Shown: piece after piece, positions 24,047 to 31,738 of the stretch
Numbering within the stretch: the first letter of the stretch is position 1
Layout of the letters: each line of letters begins with the position of its first letter
Assembly: GCA_020621965.1 (NCBI GenBank)
Contig: JAHRYV010000014.1
Location: 20,849-69,398, forward strand
Length of the DNA stretch: 48,550 bases
Reading direction: 5' to 3'
From: Curvibacter sp.
GTDB lineage: Bacteria; Pseudomonadota; Gammaproteobacteria; Burkholderiales; Burkholderiaceae_C
The notes under the pieces: model-generated
The model's input: the letters and a program-made list of their open reading frames with translations, nothing else
What the model was told of the DNA's origin: nothing
Database searches by the model: none
Program-made: the position numbers and the translations under genes

Positions 24047-25012
24047 ATGAACTTCAAGACATGGCCGGGTTTGCTGGCCGCCATCCTCTCCTTGGCGCTG
24101 CCGGCGGCCGCGCAAACCTACCCTGCCAAGCCGGTGCGCCTGATCGTGCCCTTCCCGGCGGGTGGCGCCACCGACATCCTGTCACGCGCGCTCTCGCAGG
24201 AACTGGCAAAAAAGCTGGGCCAGTCCATCGTGATCGACAACAAGCCGGGTGCCGGCGGCACCATAGGCGCGCTGGCCGCCGCCAAGGCCGACCCGGACGG
24301 TTACACCCTGCTGCTCACCACCTCGAGTACGCACAGCATCGGGCCGGCCATCAACCCCAGGCTGCCCTATGACCCCGAGACGGACTTCACGCCCATCGTG
24401 TACGTGGCCAGTTCGCCGCAGGTGATACTTGTGCCCATGAGCTCGCCGGCCAGGACCCTGCGCGAGTTCATCGAGCATGCGCGCAAGAACCCTGGGCGTC
24501 TGAACTACGCCTCCAGCGGCAACGGCACCATCTCCAACCTCTCCACCGAGAACTTCAAAGCGCAGTCCGGCACCTTCCTTGTGCACATTCCCTACCGCGG
24601 CACCGGCTTGTCGATCGCCGATCTGATCAGCGGCAAGGTCGACGTGCTGTTCGATTCCGTGGTTTCGGGCATGCCGCATGTGCGCGACGGCAAGCTGCGT
24701 GCCCTGGCCGTGACCAGCCCCAAGCGCAGCGCGCTGGCGCCCGAGCTGCCAGCGGTGTCCGAGCTGCTGCCCGGCTTCGAATCCGTCACCTGGTTCGGCG
24801 TCTACGGCCCGCGCGGCCTGCCGCCTGAGATCGTGGCGCGTGTCAACCAGGCGGTGAATGCCGCCCTGGCCGAACCCGATCTCAAGGACCGATTTGCCCG
24901 CCTGGGCGCCGAGACGACCGGCGGTACGCCGCAGGCTTTTGCCGCCACGGTGAAGGCTGAATCGGCCAAGTGGAAGAAAGTCATCAGCGAACGCAAGATC
25001 ACAGCAGACTGA
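24047..25012 (+). CDS. tctC: BUG-family periplasmic substrate-binding protein TctC
   Basis: 321 residues. A signal peptide (LLAAILSLALPAAAQ) precedes YPAKPVRLIVPFPAGGATDILSR, the hallmark of BUG receptors, and KPGAGGTIGALAAAKADPDGYTLL follows; the two loops hold the carboxylate of the ligand. ATG 24047 is chosen because AGGAG at 24034-24038 is eight bases upstream; another ATG six bases earlier is too close. BUG proteins bind carboxylates such as citrate, nicotinate, Asp/Glu or pyroglutamate; the ligand cannot be predicted. A gamma-glutamyltransferase gene follows after 14 bases. Confidence 0.94.
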   Translation: MNFKTWPGLLAAILSLALPAAAQTYPAKPVRLIVPFPAGGATDILSRALSQELAKKLGQSIVIDNKPGAGGTIGALAAAKADPDGYTLLLTTSSTHSIGPAINPRLPYDPETDFTPIVYVASSPQVILVPMSSPARTLREFIEHARKNPGRLNYASSGNGTISNLSTENFKAQSGTFLVHIPYRGTGLSIADLISGKVDVLFDSVVSGMPHVRDGKLRALAVTSPKRSALAPELPAVSELLPGFESVTWFGVYGPRGLPPEIVARVNQAVNAALAEPDLKDRFARLGAETTGGTPQAFAATVKAESAKWKKVISERKITAD

Positions 25013-25026
25013 AGCGGAATCACCCC

Positions 25027-26649
25027 ATGAACTTCAATTACGCCAACCCCTACACCAGTACGCGCCTGCCGGTTTTCGCGCGCAACGTCGTCTCCACCTC
25101 GCACCCGCTGGCCGCGCAGGCCGGCCTGCGCATGCTGCAAAAGGGCGGCAATGCGGTGGACGCGGCCATTGCGGCGGCGGCGGCCATCACCATCACCGAG
25201 CCGGTCAGCAACGGCCTGGGCAGCGATGCCTTCGCCATTCTCTGGGACGGCAAGGAACTGCACGGCCTCAACGCCTCCGGCCGCGCACCCCAGGGCTGGA
25301 CGCCGGAGTACTTCCAGCGCAAGTACGGCGCCGCTGCCAAGACGCCGCCCAAACGCGGCATCGATTCCGTGACCGTGCCGGGCGCGGTGGCAGGCTGGGT
25401 CGCCCTGAGCGAGCGCTTCGGCAAGCTGCCCTTTGCCGCTCTGCTGGAGCCGGCCATCGAGATCGCCGAGCGCGGTTACCTCATGCCCGTCGTGGTGCAG
25501 CAGAAATGGGCCGCGGCGACGGCGGAGCTGCAGGGCCAGCCGGGTTTTGCCCAGTCCTTCCTGCCCTGGGGCCGCGCGCCCCAGGTGGGCGAGCTGTTCC
25601 AGTTCAAGGCCGCCGCGCGCGCCCTGCGCGCCATTGCGCAGAGCAAGGGGGAGGCCTACTACCGTGGCGAGATCGCCCAGGCGCTCGAGAAGTTCGCCGC
25701 CGGGCACGGCGGCGCCCTCAAGGCCAGCGACCTGGCGGCCTACCAGCCGGAGTGGGTCCAGCCCCTCGCCAGGAACTACCGCGGCTACACCCTGCACGAG
25801 ATTCCGCCCAATGGCCAGGGCATCGCGGCGCAGATCGCGCTGGGCATCCTGGACCAGTTCGAGCTGGCCGGTCACCCGGTGGACGGCGTCGACAGCCAGC
25901 ACCTGCAGATCGAGGCCATGAAACTGGCTTTTGCCGACGTCTACCGCTACGTGGCCGAGCCCTCGGCCATGGAGGTGACGCCGGCGCAGATGCTGGACGA
26001 CGCCTATCTGGCCGCGCGCGCCCGGCTGATCGACATGAACAAGGCGCAGGACTTCAAGGCCGGCAACCCGGTCAAGGGCGGCACCATCTACCTGTCGGCG
26101 GCCGACGAGAACGGCATGATGGTCAGCTTCATCCAGAGCAACTACATGGGCTTCGGTTCCGGTTGCGTGGAGCCGACCTTCGGCATCAGCCTGCAGAACC
26201 GGGGCCACGGCTTCAGCGTCGACCCGCAGGGCCTGAACCCGGCCAACCTGGTGGCGCCGGGCAAGCGGCCCTTCCACACCATCATCCCGGCCTTCCTCAC
26301 CCAGAACGGCCAGCCAGTGATGAGCTTTGGTGTCATGGGCGGCAATATGCAGCCGCAAGGCCATCTGCAGACCCTGGTGCGCATGCTGGACTACGGCCAG
26401 AACCCGCAGGCCGCCTGCGACGCGCCGCGCTGGCGCTACAACGCCGGCCTGAACATCAACGTCGAGGCCAGCATGAACCCGGCCACCGTGCAGGGGCTGA
26501 TCGCGCGCGGCCACCAGATGGAAGTGATCAACGACTCCTACCAGGACTTCGGCGCCGGCCAGTTCATCTGGCGCGCCGGCGACCCCAAGGTGCAGGGTTA
26601 CGTGGCAGCCAGCGACGCCCGCCGCGACGGCCTGGCGGCCGGTTTCTAG
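25027..26649 (+). CDS. Gamma-glutamyltransferase family protein (YwrD-like)
   Basis: 540 residues, Ntn-hydrolase fold. FARNVVSTSHPLAAQAGLRMLQKGGNAVDAAIAAA is the conserved start of the family (pattern: STSHPLAA..G..ML..GGNAVDAA). Thr353 in KGGTIYLS is the predicted self-cleavage and catalytic nucleophile, followed by DENGMMVSFIQSNYMGFGSG and HTIIPAF. It differs from classical Ggt: the usual TTH at the cleavage site is GTI, and there is no signal peptide, so it is probably cytoplasmic like YwrD. Such enzymes hydrolyse gamma-glutamyl bonds (glutathione and conjugates) or act on other amides. Position in the tct operon suggests that the transporter imports its substrate or a product (inference). 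Confidence 0.88.
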   Translation: MNFNYANPYTSTRLPVFARNVVSTSHPLAAQAGLRMLQKGGNAVDAAIAAAAAITITEPVSNGLGSDAFAILWDGKELHGLNASGRAPQGWTPEYFQRKYGAAAKTPPKRGIDSVTVPGAVAGWVALSERFGKLPFAALLEPAIEIAERGYLMPVVVQQKWAAATAELQGQPGFAQSFLPWGRAPQVGELFQFKAAARALRAIAQSKGEAYYRGEIAQALEKFAAGHGGALKASDLAAYQPEWVQPLARNYRGYTLHEIPPNGQGIAAQIALGILDQFELAGHPVDGVDSQHLQIEAMKLAFADVYRYVAEPSAMEVTPAQMLDDAYLAARARLIDMNKAQDFKAGNPVKGGTIYLSAADENGMMVSFIQSNYMGFGSGCVEPTFGISLQNRGHGFSVDPQGLNPANLVAPGKRPFHTIIPAFLTQNGQPVMSFGVMGGNMQPQGHLQTLVRMLDYGQNPQAACDAPRWRYNAGLNINVEASMNPATVQGLIARGHQMEVINDSYQDFGAGQFIWRAGDPKVQGYVAASDARRDGLAAGF

Positions 26650-26671
26650 GGCGCCGGGCGCGCGCCGTGGT

Positions 26672-26689
26672 GGCGGCGGTTTTGCCGCC
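26672..26689 (+). terminator. Weak candidate terminator after the tct-ggt operon
   Basis: GGCGGC/GCCGCC with the loop GGTTTT, 22 bases after the stop. The stem is short and lacks a T-run; it may be only a GC-rich hairpin. Confidence 0.25.
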
Positions 26690-26744
26690 CCGGCGGCTGT
26701 GCAAGCAAGCGTAACCGCGGGCATTTGACCGCTGGGGGCTCTGC

Positions 26745-26750
26745 TAGACT
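26745..26750 (+). promoter_or_regulatory. Candidate extended -10 promoter of the serine protease gene
   Basis: TGCTAGACT gives a TGn-extended -10 (TAGACT). TTGACC at 26725-26730 resembles a -35 but the spacer is only 14 bases. The leader to the ATG would be about 65 bases, with no clear Shine-Dalgarno sequence. Confidence 0.35.
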
Positions 26751-26823
26751 TTGAACCAGAGTCGGTCTCATCGTCCATCCGCGCGTCTAGCCGGCGTGCG
26801 GTCATCGCAGGGAATACAAATAC

Positions 26824-28848
26824 ATGACAACCCCCTTCCTGAATCACGGATCCCTTGTGCGCGCCCGTTTCCTTCGTTGGCGCGCCGTCGCCTGGATGGC
26901 GGCCCTGGCCCTGGCGCTGCCGGCGCAGGCCGAAGAGCTCAACGCCAAGGTGCTGACGGCCCTGGCCAAGGCGACGTACGAGGTGGTGCTGGAAAAGCCC
27001 ACCACCGACTCCCTGAGCTACGAGAAGGAACTCCCCTTCGACCTGCTGCCCTTCAAGGAACGCAACGACAAATACCAGTCCGTCGGCACGGCCTTCGCCC
27101 TGGGCGGCGGGCAGTATGTGTCGGCCGCGCACGTGATGACGCTGGCCTCCGACAGCGTGCGCCGGCGCATCCATCTGCGCGATCCGGAAGGCCGGATCGT
27201 CGAGCTGGACCGGATCCTGAAGTATTCGATTGCGCGGGACTTCATCGTCTTCACGGTCAAGGACCACCGGCCGCAGGGTGTGCTGCGCACCAGCGTGGCA
27301 CCGAAGAAAAACGACAAGGTCTTCGCCGTCGGCAATGCCCTGGGCGAGGGCATCATCGTGCGCGACGGCCTGTACACCTCGGACACGCCCGAGGAGGAAG
27401 AGGGCCGCTGGAAGTGGCTGCGCTTCTCGGCCGCGGCGTCGCCGGGCAACAGCGGCGGGCCGCTGGTGGACCGCGAAGGCCGCGTGCTGGGTGTGGTGCT
27501 GCGCAAATCCCAGAACGAAAACCTCAATTTCGCCCTGCCGATCAGCGAGGTGCTCCAGGCCCCGGCCAACAAGGCCGAAGTCCGCGTCAAGGCCATCTTC
27601 AAGCTCGACATCACCGACAGCACGCTGCAGGGCAAGGTGGACGAGACGCTGGACCTGCCCATGGGCTACGTGCAGTTCGGGCGCGCGCTGCAGGAGCGGC
27701 TGAGCCAGTTCTCGACCTCGCTCTCGGAGCGGTTCCAGACCACCTACCGCGACGACATGTTCCCGCAGGCCGCCGGGGCGCAGGCGCTGCTGTACCGCAG
27801 CAACGTCACGGCCACCTTCCCGCGCATGCTGGCCAAGCAGCGCGATGGCACCTGGGACGCGGTCATGCCCAGCGAGCGGCGCGACGCGGAAATCGGCCGC
27901 AACGGCAAGCTGATCTTCGGCAAGATGGGCAACTTCATCTATCTGCGTGTGGTGGCCCCGGACGACGCGCCGGTGGCACAGCTGCAGAAGGATTCCAAGC
28001 GCTTCATGGACCTGCTGTTGCGCGGGCTCTATTTCAGCCGCAGCTTCGGCTCCGAGCGGGTGCGCATCACCTCGCTGGGGCCGGCCAAGGAGGAGGCGGT
28101 GCACGTCGACGCCTACCAGCGCAAGTGGCAGGTGCGGCGCTGGAACATCGAGCACAGCGACGAGAAGATCGTCACCTATGCGCTGCCCCAGCCGGACGGT
28201 TTTGCCATCCTGCTCAACGCCGCGGACGAATCGGCCAGCTACATGTATGAGCTGGACATGAAGACCCTGTCCGACTATGCCTTCGTCAGCTACTACGGGA
28301 CCCTGAAGCAGTGGAAGGAATTCCTGGCCGCGCGCGACATGCTGCCGGCCGCGCTGGCGTCCGTCGTGATCGATGCCGACTACGGCAAGCGTTTCAGCTA
28401 TCGCTCCGCTCGCATGTCCTTCAGCTACCCGGCTGATCTGATGAAGGTGGCCGAAAACAGCGACCTGCATCTCAAGCTCTCCTATTTCCTGGAGGACGGC
28501 CGCGTGGTCTGGGACATCAGTTCGGTCACGGCCGGCGAGGACAAGGACACCTCCACCTTCCTGATGATCAACCGCCAGCAGCGCCCGCCCGAGTCGCTGC
28601 CCGACAACGAGCGCTGGACCTGGGAGTCGCTGGTGAGCGCCCGCATGCCCTACGCCGGCGACGCCTTCTACGAAAAATCGCGCACCATCATTGCCAGCGT
28701 GCTCGGGGCGCAGCGCTCGCGCGACGAACTCTCGGCGGCTTCCGTGCTCTACAGCGTGGCCTACTCGGTGGACGGGACGCAGGACAAGGCCCAGATGGCG
28801 GACCGGCTCGAGCGTTTCCGCGCCGGCGTCCAGGCCGGCGGGCGCTGA
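26824..28848 (+). CDS. Exported trypsin-like serine protease with large novel C-terminal region
   Basis: 674 residues. A twin-Arg-free signal peptide (hydrophobic AVAWMAALALALPAQAEE, cleavage near 36-37) is followed by a trypsin-fold domain at about 50-250: His103 (VSAAHVM), Asp139 (SIARDFIVF) and Ser210 (SPGNSGGPL) make a complete triad in the right order. There is no PDZ domain, so it is not a standard DegP. Residues about 255-674 match no family I recognise; they contain two possible repeats of a similar fold with FSYPADLMKVAENSDLHLKLSYFLEDG near 535. The protein is presumably periplasmic or secreted. The gene is followed closely by an EamA transporter on the same strand (30 bases), though a link in function is not evident. 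Confidence 0.85.
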   Translation: MTTPFLNHGSLVRARFLRWRAVAWMAALALALPAQAEELNAKVLTALAKATYEVVLEKPTTDSLSYEKELPFDLLPFKERNDKYQSVGTAFALGGGQYVSAAHVMTLASDSVRRRIHLRDPEGRIVELDRILKYSIARDFIVFTVKDHRPQGVLRTSVAPKKNDKVFAVGNALGEGIIVRDGLYTSDTPEEEEGRWKWLRFSAAASPGNSGGPLVDREGRVLGVVLRKSQNENLNFALPISEVLQAPANKAEVRVKAIFKLDITDSTLQGKVDETLDLPMGYVQFGRALQERLSQFSTSLSERFQTTYRDDMFPQAAGAQALLYRSNVTATFPRMLAKQRDGTWDAVMPSERRDAEIGRNGKLIFGKMGNFIYLRVVAPDDAPVAQLQKDSKRFMDLLLRGLYFSRSFGSERVRITSLGPAKEEAVHVDAYQRKWQVRRWNIEHSDEKIVTYALPQPDGFAILLNAADESASYMYELDMKTLSDYAFVSYYGTLKQWKEFLAARDMLPAALASVVIDADYGKRFSYRSARMSFSYPADLMKVAENSDLHLKLSYFLEDGRVVWDISSVTAGEDKDTSTFLMINRQQRPPESLPDNERWTWESLVSARMPYAGDAFYEKSRTIIASVLGAQRSRDELSAASVLYSVAYSVDGTQDKAQMADRLERFRAGVQAGGR

Positions 28849-28878
28849 CCGCGCGCTGCGGCATCGCGCCCTGCCACC

Positions 28879-29775
28879 GTGCCCATACCGCAGCTGCCGG
28901 GACTGGTTTTTGCGGTGCTGGGCGCCATCGCCTTCAGCGGCAAGGCCATCATCGTCAAGCTGGCCTACCGTTACGGCGTCGACGCCGTCACGCTCATCAT
29001 GTACCGCATGTTGTTCGCGCTGCCGCTGTTTGCGGCCATGGCCTGGTGGGCCAGCCGTGGCAAGGCGGCGCTGACGCGGCGGGACTGGCTGGGTGTGCTG
29101 GGCCTGGGTTTTTCCGGCTACTACCTGGCGAGTTTCCTGGACTTTGCCGGCCTGGCCTACATCACGGCCTCGCTGGAGCGCCTGATCCTCTACCTCACGC
29201 CTACCCTGGTGCTGTTGATCGGCCTGCTGCTGTATGGCCGGCGCATCAACCGCACCCAGCTCTGGGGCATGGGCATCAGCTACGCCGGCGTGCTGCTGGT
29301 GTTCGGCCGCGAGGCGACGCTGGCCGGCGCCGACGTGGCCTGGGGCTCGCTGCTTGTTTTCCTGAGCGCGATCAGTTATGCGCTGTACCTCAGCTACAGC
29401 GGCGAGCTGGTGCGCCGCCTGGGCTCCCTGCGCCTGGTGGGGCTGGCCACCAGCGTGGCCTGCCTGCTGTGCCTGCTGCAGTTCGCACTGCTGCGCCCGC
29501 TGTCGGCGGCGCAGGTGGCACCCGAAGTGATCTGGCTCTCGCTGCTCAACGCCACGGCCTGCACGGCGGTGCCGGTGCTGCTGGTGATGATGGCCATCGA
29601 GCGTATCGGCGCCGGCCCGGCCGCGCAGGCCGGCATGGTGGGCCCGATGTCGACCATCCTCATGGGTGTGTGGCTGCTGGGCGAGCCCTTCAGCGGCTGG
29701 ATCGTCGCCGGCACGGCCCTGGTGCTGGCTGGCATCCTGGTCTTCAGCCGCGCCGCGCGGCTGCCCGCCGACTGA
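28879..29775 (+). CDS. EamA/DMT-superfamily transporter
   Basis: 298 residues from GTG 28879. Ten predicted helices form two EamA repeats (for example AVLGAIAFSGKAIIVKLAY and, in the second half, LLVFLSAISYALYLSYSGE); AYITASLERLILYLTPTLVLLIG and GPAAQAGMVGPMSTILMG occupy the conserved ends of the repeats. It is one of three EamA proteins in this window and is not closely similar to the other two. The substrate is unknown. No ribosome binding site is evident, so it may be translated by coupling to the protease gene 30 bases upstream. Confidence 0.92.
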   Translation: MPIPQLPGLVFAVLGAIAFSGKAIIVKLAYRYGVDAVTLIMYRMLFALPLFAAMAWWASRGKAALTRRDWLGVLGLGFSGYYLASFLDFAGLAYITASLERLILYLTPTLVLLIGLLLYGRRINRTQLWGMGISYAGVLLVFGREATLAGADVAWGSLLVFLSAISYALYLSYSGELVRRLGSLRLVGLATSVACLLCLLQFALLRPLSAAQVAPEVIWLSLLNATACTAVPVLLVMMAIERIGAGPAAQAGMVGPMSTILMGVWLLGEPFSGWIVAGTALVLAGILVFSRAARLPAD

Positions 29776-29851
29776 AAGCCGGCCCGGGACAGGGACTCGA
29801 CAGTAAACGTATCATCTGGGCCATTCAGATTTCACTCACAGGAACAACATC

Positions 29852-30640
29852 ATGGATCTCGGAATAGCAGGCAAGTGGGCGCTGGTCGGCGGCGCCAGCA
29901 AAGGGCTGGGCTACGGCTGCGCGCAGGCGCTGGTGCGCGAAGGCGTCAACGTGGTGATCGTGGCGCGCGGCGCCGAGGCCCTGCAGGCCGCGGCGGCGCA
30001 GCTCAAGGGTGAGGCCCGGGGCGCGCAGGTGCTGGCCGTGCCGGTGGACATCACCACCGCGGCCGGGCGCGCGGCCATCTTCGCGCAGCGCAAGGAGTTC
30101 GACATCGTCGTCACCAACGCCGGCGGCCCGCCGCCCGGCGATTTCCGCGACTGGGACCGCGAGGCCTGGATCAAGGCGCTCGACGCCAACATGCTCACCC
30201 CCATCGAGCTGATCAAGGCCACGGTCGATGGCATGGCCGCACGCGGTTATGGCCGCATCATCAATATCACCTCCAGTGCGGTGAAGGCGCCGATCGACAT
30301 CCTGGGCCTGTCCAACGGCGCGCGCAGCGGTCTGACCGGCTTCGTCGCCGGTGTAGCGCGCAATCCCAAGATCGCCGCCAAGGGCGTGACCATCAACAAC
30401 CTGCTGCCCGGCGCCTTCGACACCGACCGCCTGAAGGCCACCATGGAAGGCGCATCCAAGAAGACCGGCAAGAGCATCGACGAGATTGCCGACGCCCGTC
30501 GCCTGACGATTCCGGCCCAGCGTTTCGGCACCCCCGAGGAATTCGGCGCCATCTGCGCCTTCCTGTGCAGCCAGCACGGCGGCTACATCAACGGCCAGAA
30601 CGTGCTGGCCGACGGTGGCGCGTATCCTGGCAGCTTCTGA
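29852..30640 (+). CDS. Short-chain dehydrogenase/reductase-like protein lacking YxxxK
   Basis: 262 residues with the SDR Rossmann fold: GGASKGLG (13-20) binds the dinucleotide, VDIT and VTNAGGPPPG follow, and the C-terminal VLADGGAYPGSF is typical. The catalytic Ser is present (ITSSAV, 139-144), but the expected YxxxK about 13 residues later is replaced by LGLSNGARSG (151-160): there is no Tyr, and Arg158 stands near the Lys position. The protein fits the BKR-like SDR subgroup known to deviate from the catalytic tetrad. It may therefore have a changed mechanism or be non-catalytic. AGGAAC upstream of the ATG is the likely ribosome binding site. Confidence 0.88.
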   Translation: MDLGIAGKWALVGGASKGLGYGCAQALVREGVNVVIVARGAEALQAAAAQLKGEARGAQVLAVPVDITTAAGRAAIFAQRKEFDIVVTNAGGPPPGDFRDWDREAWIKALDANMLTPIELIKATVDGMAARGYGRIINITSSAVKAPIDILGLSNGARSGLTGFVAGVARNPKIAAKGVTINNLLPGAFDTDRLKATMEGASKKTGKSIDEIADARRLTIPAQRFGTPEEFGAICAFLCSQHGGYINGQNVLADGGAYPGSF

Positions 30641-30724
30641 GGCGCGGCCCCGGTCGGGGGCTACCGTCCAGGCGTACCGTGCAGCCGCCGCGAACCGCAT
30701 TCGAGGCCATTACCGTTGGAAACC

Positions 30725-31576
30725 ATGAAACCACTCATCGAAAAATGTCCCAATGGCTGCGTATCGGCCTTGAGGCCTGCCGGCATCGTCGTTCCGGGCG
30801 GGGAATTGAACCGGTGCGACGTCTGCGGGCAATTGGTCAGTTCGACCACTGAACAGCGTTTCACCGAATCGAACCAGCACTGGGACAAGGCCGAGGGCAC
30901 CTGGCCCGACGACCGGAGTTATGTCCGGCTGTTGCGGCGCAAGACGCGGGACATCCGCACCATCGGCAAGCTGCTGAACAAGGACAACGCCGGGATCCGG
31001 ATCCTGGACGTGGGTTGCTCCAACGGGGTGTTTGTCCACATCGCCAACAGTCTGGGTCTGCAGGCCGAAGGGGTGGACACGTCGCCGCAGGCCGTGGCCG
31101 ACGGCATCAAGAAGGGCCTGAAACTCCACCAGGGTTATCTGCAGGACATCGCGTTCAAGGATGCGTCGTTCGACGTCGTCACCATGTACGAGGTGATCGA
31201 GCACGTCGCCGATTCCGCCGACCTGATCAAGGAGTGCGCGCGCATCCTGCGCCCCGGCGGTCTGCTGCTGATCGGCACCGGGAATGCCAACAGCTGGACC
31301 CGGTTCATACGGCGCGGCAAGTGGGACTTCCTGAACGATCACGTGGGCCACGTCAACTTCTTCTCGCCCGAGTCGTTGACCATCGCGGCGCCCCGCTTCG
31401 GCTTCGAGGTGGTGAAGTCCGTGACCTACTCGGTCAAGTTCTTCGAGAAGCATGAGGTGAACCCCGTCATCTACCGGCTCATGAAGATCCTGGGCGAGAT
31501 CCTGAATCTGCCCGCGCGCTGGTTCGGCCGCGGCCACCAGATGGAGGTCTACCTGCGCCGCGATCCGCCCCGTTGA
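30725..31576 (+). CDS. Class I SAM-dependent methyltransferase with N-terminal Cys4 motif
   Basis: 283 residues. Cys8, Cys12, Cys31 and Cys34 (CPNGC and CDVCG) at the N-terminus look like a small zinc ribbon. The methyltransferase domain has motif I ILDVGCSNG (93-101), the acidic loop AEGVDTSPQAV, FDVVTMYEVIEHV and the post-motif GGLLLIGTGN. The Zn-ribbon plus Methyltransf_11/23 layout is common in sugar or lipid O-methyltransferases of polysaccharide clusters, but no such cluster is here. The acceptor is unknown. ATG 30725 is used; an in-frame TTG nine bases upstream is less likely. It ends 162 bases before pstS. Confidence 0.87.
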   Translation: MKPLIEKCPNGCVSALRPAGIVVPGGELNRCDVCGQLVSSTTEQRFTESNQHWDKAEGTWPDDRSYVRLLRRKTRDIRTIGKLLNKDNAGIRILDVGCSNGVFVHIANSLGLQAEGVDTSPQAVADGIKKGLKLHQGYLQDIAFKDASFDVVTMYEVIEHVADSADLIKECARILRPGGLLLIGTGNANSWTRFIRRGKWDFLNDHVGHVNFFSPESLTIAAPRFGFEVVKSVTYSVKFFEKHEVNPVIYRLMKILGEILNLPARWFGRGHQMEVYLRRDPPR

Positions 31577-31663
31577 CGCAACAACGCCGCGTCATCCCCC
31601 TTGGGTGGGCGCCCGGCGCCTGCCGGTCTCGATGAGGCGATGCCAACGGCGTTGGTCGTGCGA

Positions 31664-31701
31664 TGTCACATCAATGTCATTTTGACGTCATAAGATCGTC
31701 A
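31664..31701 (+). promoter_or_regulatory. Pho box: four (T/C)GTCA repeats at 11-bp spacing
   Basis: TGTCA at 31664, TGTCA at 31675, CGTCA at 31686 and CGTCA at 31697 recur exactly every 11 bases, with AT-rich spacers (CATCAA, TTTTGA, TAAGAT). This is the layout of two tandem PhoB sites, in which each PhoB dimer covers two TGTCA half-sites. It ends 37 bases before the pstS start, so activation of pstS under phosphate limitation is expected. Confidence 0.88.
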
Positions 31702-31738
31702 CGCGCCCGACATGGGCGGACTTGATGAGGCGTGACGG

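Noticed and set aside
24802-28470. A 1222-codon open frame on the minus strand
   Set aside because: It lies antisense to tctC, ggt and the protease, has His/Gln/Val/Gly-rich low-complexity translation and no recognisable domain; it is an effect of high GC at third codon positions.
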